From the NCBI GenBank assembly GCA_002633005.1, contig NMRA01000223.1:218237-282236 (forward strand): a DNA stretch of 64,000 bases. Direction: 5' to 3'. The stretch's first letter is position 1. Each line of letters opens with the position of its first letter. Below are positions 60,365 through 64,000 of this stretch, piece by piece. The notes beneath the pieces are model-generated. The model saw only the letters and a program-made list of their open reading frames with translations. It did no database searches and was not told the DNA's origin. Position numbers and translations under genes: made by a program. This stretch comes from Phoronis australis (Eukaryota > Phoronida > Phoronidae).

Positions 60365-63300
60365 CAGCACACATCACGAATTTTTGGCCGACCGGTCGGA
60401 AATTGGTCGACGACCGGCCGTCGACCGGTCGTCTAGCCGACCGGCAGCTGCCCAACAACGGTCGGCTAGGAGCCGTCTGCTGAGTCGCCTCTGTGGTCAG
60501 CACTTGGGTCGCCTAGCGTAGACGACCAATTCGGATTAAGCGTGTCCTTGGTCGGCAATTACCATTTTATGACTTAGCGGGTGAACTTTGGCCAAACAAA
60601 CATTGAACAGTTCGCTGTTCGTTCAGCAGCGGCAACTCCGGTCTTGACATCGGTTTATCAACTTATGTTCAACTACTGAAAGGTGTTAAAATCGACTCAA
60701 CCTACAAATATGTGACATTACACCAACGTAAATTTTATGTTGAATTACTGACGGCGTGATAAAATCAAACGTTAAGTAATGCTGCGGAAGCATAATTTCT
60801 ATCTCTTAGTATGATACTTTTTATACAGTATATTATGCATAAAAACAAGAAAGAAATTTGAAATTTTACAGTAAAATTGCCAAATTTCAGAATACAACGC
60901 TGGCTGTTTTACGACCTCAAGTGTTATCATGCCGCGGAATGCTTAACAAGCAGCACTTATTCGCGCTCATCTGTTATTGCTCTTGATCATCACTTCATCA
61001 CGCTGTATAATGCGCTTTACCACAGATAAATTTGTTTATTTTTGTATAATTTCTTAATGTGTTAGTACAGCATTAGAACAAAAGTTTATTTTAAGAACAA
61101 CATAAACAATGGTTTTAACATAGCGCTGACTCGGAGATTAAGATCATGGGCGCATGAAAACGGAAGAATGCGATCGCTTATATTTTCATCCATGATCCAT
61201 CATTATTCTGAATTTGTTGTCACTTTCGGAGTAAAAAATTGTTTCGAAGCTCGAACCTTCCTATCTAGCCAGCTAGCTCTAAGAAGACTATAGTCAAAAT
61301 ACAACAAGATGCCACTGTGTAGTGAGCACTGACATACATCGAAATTGCACACAGCCCGAATAGTTACGCTCATCACCTCGTCGTGAAGCTTGCATCAACA
61401 TGAGCTAATAACCGGCGGGGTTGCATGCAAAATCAATTAACATTCACCTTGCCCGTTACTGCCGTTTAAGCGAAAAATATCCGACGTCATTTTCGTGCGT
61501 AATTCTCTGCATTGGTAACGAAGAATGTAAGTCGTCGTTTTGAAAGTAGTACATTCGTGACACGCGCCACTTTCAGAAATTTTTCGACATCTCCCATTAG
61601 ATGATGACAACATCGCAGCAAAATTTGTTCTAAAATTCGGTTTACAGATATCAAATTCCATAAACACATAATGAAAGGAAACCAATTCTGATCATTTGTT
61701 TAAAGTTTAGTTAAATTTATGAGTTTATTCAATTGTCTTTATGTAGTAAGGATTGCGTAAATAGTTGTACATATTCAGGGCAAATAAAAGTTATATTTAT
61801 TGACATGTCATTATAAACTTCTTCTGTTGGGAGTTTCTTCATCACAAAAGCGGTCTTCGAATGTAGAATCTGGAGTATGGTATGTAGTGTTTGTCCTATC
61901 ATTTTAGTTCAGGTTATTTCCGAATATTATCTACACGATTGTTTGTTTTCAAAGCAGGGGGAGAGTTGTGATCAGATATAAATGTGAATGGCTTATTGTT
62001 CGCGTACGTGCTATTCGCAGTTATAACGTATAATTCAACCGATATTACAATATACGTATGCCTAAGAACGTGCTCCGAGTCAGTGACCCTGTAATCAGTT
62101 TGCCGTAAACTTTGTTTATCTAAATTTTGAAGACGTGCGTTGTACTTGGCCTAATGTTTATTAATGTAGGGTCCTGACAACACACGGCTCTGAAAGTTTT
62201 GAAAACGCATCTATTTCTTTACGCAGGTGCGTTTTCTGCCCACGCGTACATTTGATGTAAGAAATGGGCACCGACACTCTGAACTGAATGAATCAACTAA
62301 ACATATTAATTTTTGAAAACGCCCTCAAAAGTGGACTTTTTTCAAACACCGTGTTGGGCGTATTCGTCAGTGTAGAAAAGCGAAATGAACAGATTTGTAC
62401 ACTCTGCTCAAAGCACTTTTGTGGACATCCGGAAACGCCAACGTCGCTGTCTTTTAACGCGGTATGTGCTTGGCATTTCTTATGAAGCGCTCTCATACTG
62501 GAATTTTTTTAATTGAGCGCAGTTTCAAAAAGTTGTTGTAGGTCTTCTTACAGCCGAGCACAGAAGAGTTATTCTGCACCTTGGTTTATTTTCTATCATT
62601 TTTTCGACATCGCAATCGCTTTAAAAAAATTAACGCACATATGCCTTGTTGAGACAAATACCTTTTCACCACGTATTCACATCTTCCCGTTCAGAATTGT
62701 TTTATTATACATAATTTGTCAATATGTTGTTGACAGAAAATATTTATTTTTGGAACAACGTGAACGAAGAACTGATACATGTAACTAGCGCTGATTTTAA
62801 CGTCACCGATGCCCTAAAAACGGAATGCGCAAAGCTAGAATTGGTTGTAGCCTCAACAGTGGCTATTCCGTGTTTGATGTCACTGTCCAAGTTCGTGGAA
62901 ATCGTAACCCTATGATGAAGTTAGAGTCATCGAAGTCCGTGGGCTTAGGGCATTCTGGACCGTGAAGTTTGCTTCTGTACGGCAAGGGTTAATCATATGA
63001 AAATAAAAACCCCGGAGTGAGAGCTCTTCGCGGTGTAACAACTCAATCACTATCCCATCATCATGGGCACGTGATAGGAGTACCGTGGAGAATTTTAAAA
63101 ACGCAAAAAGATGCAGTACTGCGTATCACAAACAAAAAACAATTGTGGGCGAAGAGTGTCAAAAATAGCTGCGTTTACAAAATGACTACAGAGTTGTATT
63201 GACCAGGAAGCAGCCAATCTAATGCAGCTTGTTAACGTCACGATTGAAATTAAAGGTCAAATGTAAAGAAAACATTCACGTCTTTTAACCAAAACTTGTA

Positions 63301-63700
63301 GCACTGTCCATAATTCAATAATATTACCGCTGGCCTTCAACCTTCGAATTATTGGTGTTACACAACCGATGTAAACTCATGCAACGGAGACATTGGAACT
63401 AGGTTAATTTATTTGACCCCGTGCTAAGACGAATATGCATCGACACGCAAAGTGGTATCAGCCTGACAACCTATTACGCAACTGCTACTGTAGCCTAAAA
63501 ATAGCAACTGGTCGGCTGATGGCTGGTCGGCTGAAGGGTCGGCTGAAGGGTCGGCTGGGGAGTCGCCTTATGAGTCGGCACTGCGGGCGGCTGCCGGTCG
63601 GCTAATTTTTAGCCGACCGGTCGGCAAATTTGCCGACCGGTCGACGGCCGGCCATCGACCAATTTCCGACCGGTCGGCCAAAAATTCGTGATGTGTGCTG
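60365..63700 (-). mobile_element. 3.3-kb GACCGGTC element (copy 2), inverted relative to copy 1
   Basis: The ends CAGCACACATCACGAATTTT (60365) and AAAATTCGTGATGTGTGCTG (63700) are the same as in copy 1. The arm at 60365-60560 corresponds to the right arm of copy 1, and that at 63495-63700 to its left arm, so it lies in the opposite orientation. Interior blocks align in order (61440-61700 to about 17650-17890; 62200-62560 to about 16050-16400; 62600-63480 to about 14930-15830). The middle 61700-61960 has no match in copy 1. ACTTA stands before the left end and again one base after the right end, a possible 5-bp target duplication. No coding frame resembles a transposase. Confidence 0.75.
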
Positions 63701-64000
63701 TACTTAGGTCTTCCTATAATTTATATAACTATGTATGCAGGAAGTGGTTTTGGGTTTTAAACTTTCCGCCATTTTGTTGTTTCTGCTTTCGAGTTTACTG
63801 TGAGTATCTGTACTACTGTTGTCTTCATTCTGGTTTTATAAAATTGTCGTCATCACTGCCCATCGACAAGCTATATTCTTAAAGATTTTATTGACGACTA
63901 ATATTAATACGAATTATGAATATCATTCTAGGTCGTTTGGAGAAGAAAATTGATTTTGTAGAAGTCTATTAGTTTTTTCACCGATTGAAAGTTGATCCAG
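63701..64000. other. Right edge of the window
   Basis: AT-rich sequence with no supported feature. Confidence 0.4.

Overview
This is eukaryotic nuclear DNA, almost certainly from a marine invertebrate animal. It is AT-rich, has no long bacterial-type genes, contains introns with GT..AG borders, and is crowded with transposon relics. The palindrome TACATGTA recurs, and the recognisable domains are animal ones: WSC, kringle, THAP, HARBI1-like transposase, and LINE endonuclease and reverse transcriptase. An anthozoan cnidarian such as a stony coral is my best guess from the overall flavour, but the sequence read by eye does not prove it. Lancelet or hemichordate origin would also fit.

Two host-like genes can be supported. 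The first is a compact three-exon gene (2921-5688, + strand) with a 64-codon product that I do not recognise. All of its exon junctions are phase 0. It lies wholly inside a 4.9-kb segment (2022-6923) bounded by perfect 20-bp inverted repeats and inner arrays of AACTTAAGTT. The second is a large, incomplete extracellular-protein gene on the + strand. It has a half WSC exon (40551-40721), a complete WSC exon (46776-47063) and a six-cysteine kringle exon (57095-57418). All three exons are phase 1 at both ends, and the introns are about 6 and 10 kb. WSC plus kringle recalls Kremen-type receptors, but the order and the enlarged kringle loop are unusual. Its 5' and 3' ends were not found.

Most of the rest is mobile DNA. 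From left to right: a LINE endonuclease fragment at the left edge; the 2.0-6.9 kb inverted-repeat element with two smaller elements inside it; a decayed DDE-type transposase-like gene with a C2H2 finger (10.9-13.0 kb, - strand); a 4.3-kb non-autonomous element with GACCGGTC palindrome arrays in its ends (14725-18996); a THAP exon (19.7 kb); and a PIF/Harbinger element (20815-23183) with convergent transposase and Myb/SANT-like genes. These are followed by a rearranged (24.75-25.9 kb) and a truncated (28.9-30.9 kb) relative of the 4.3-kb element, an unexplained 246-codon ORF (31.3-32.0 kb, - strand), and a LINE leader with a 2A-like motif (32.6 kb). Next come a degraded second Harbinger element (about 32.7-35.96 kb) with a MADF-type second gene, a LINE relic (36.1-38.0 kb), an unidentified coding remnant (38.5-39.2 kb), two L1/Tx1-like LINE relics (45.3-46.0 and 51.1-51.8 kb) and a frameshifted THAP copy (53.0-53.3 kb). 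A second full-length GACCGGTC element (60365-63700), inverted relative to the first, closes the window.

There are two gap-filled stretches of N (15972-15982 and 40208-40276) and one single N (41407). The DNA between features is mostly intron or repeat-derived sequence in which I see no gene.
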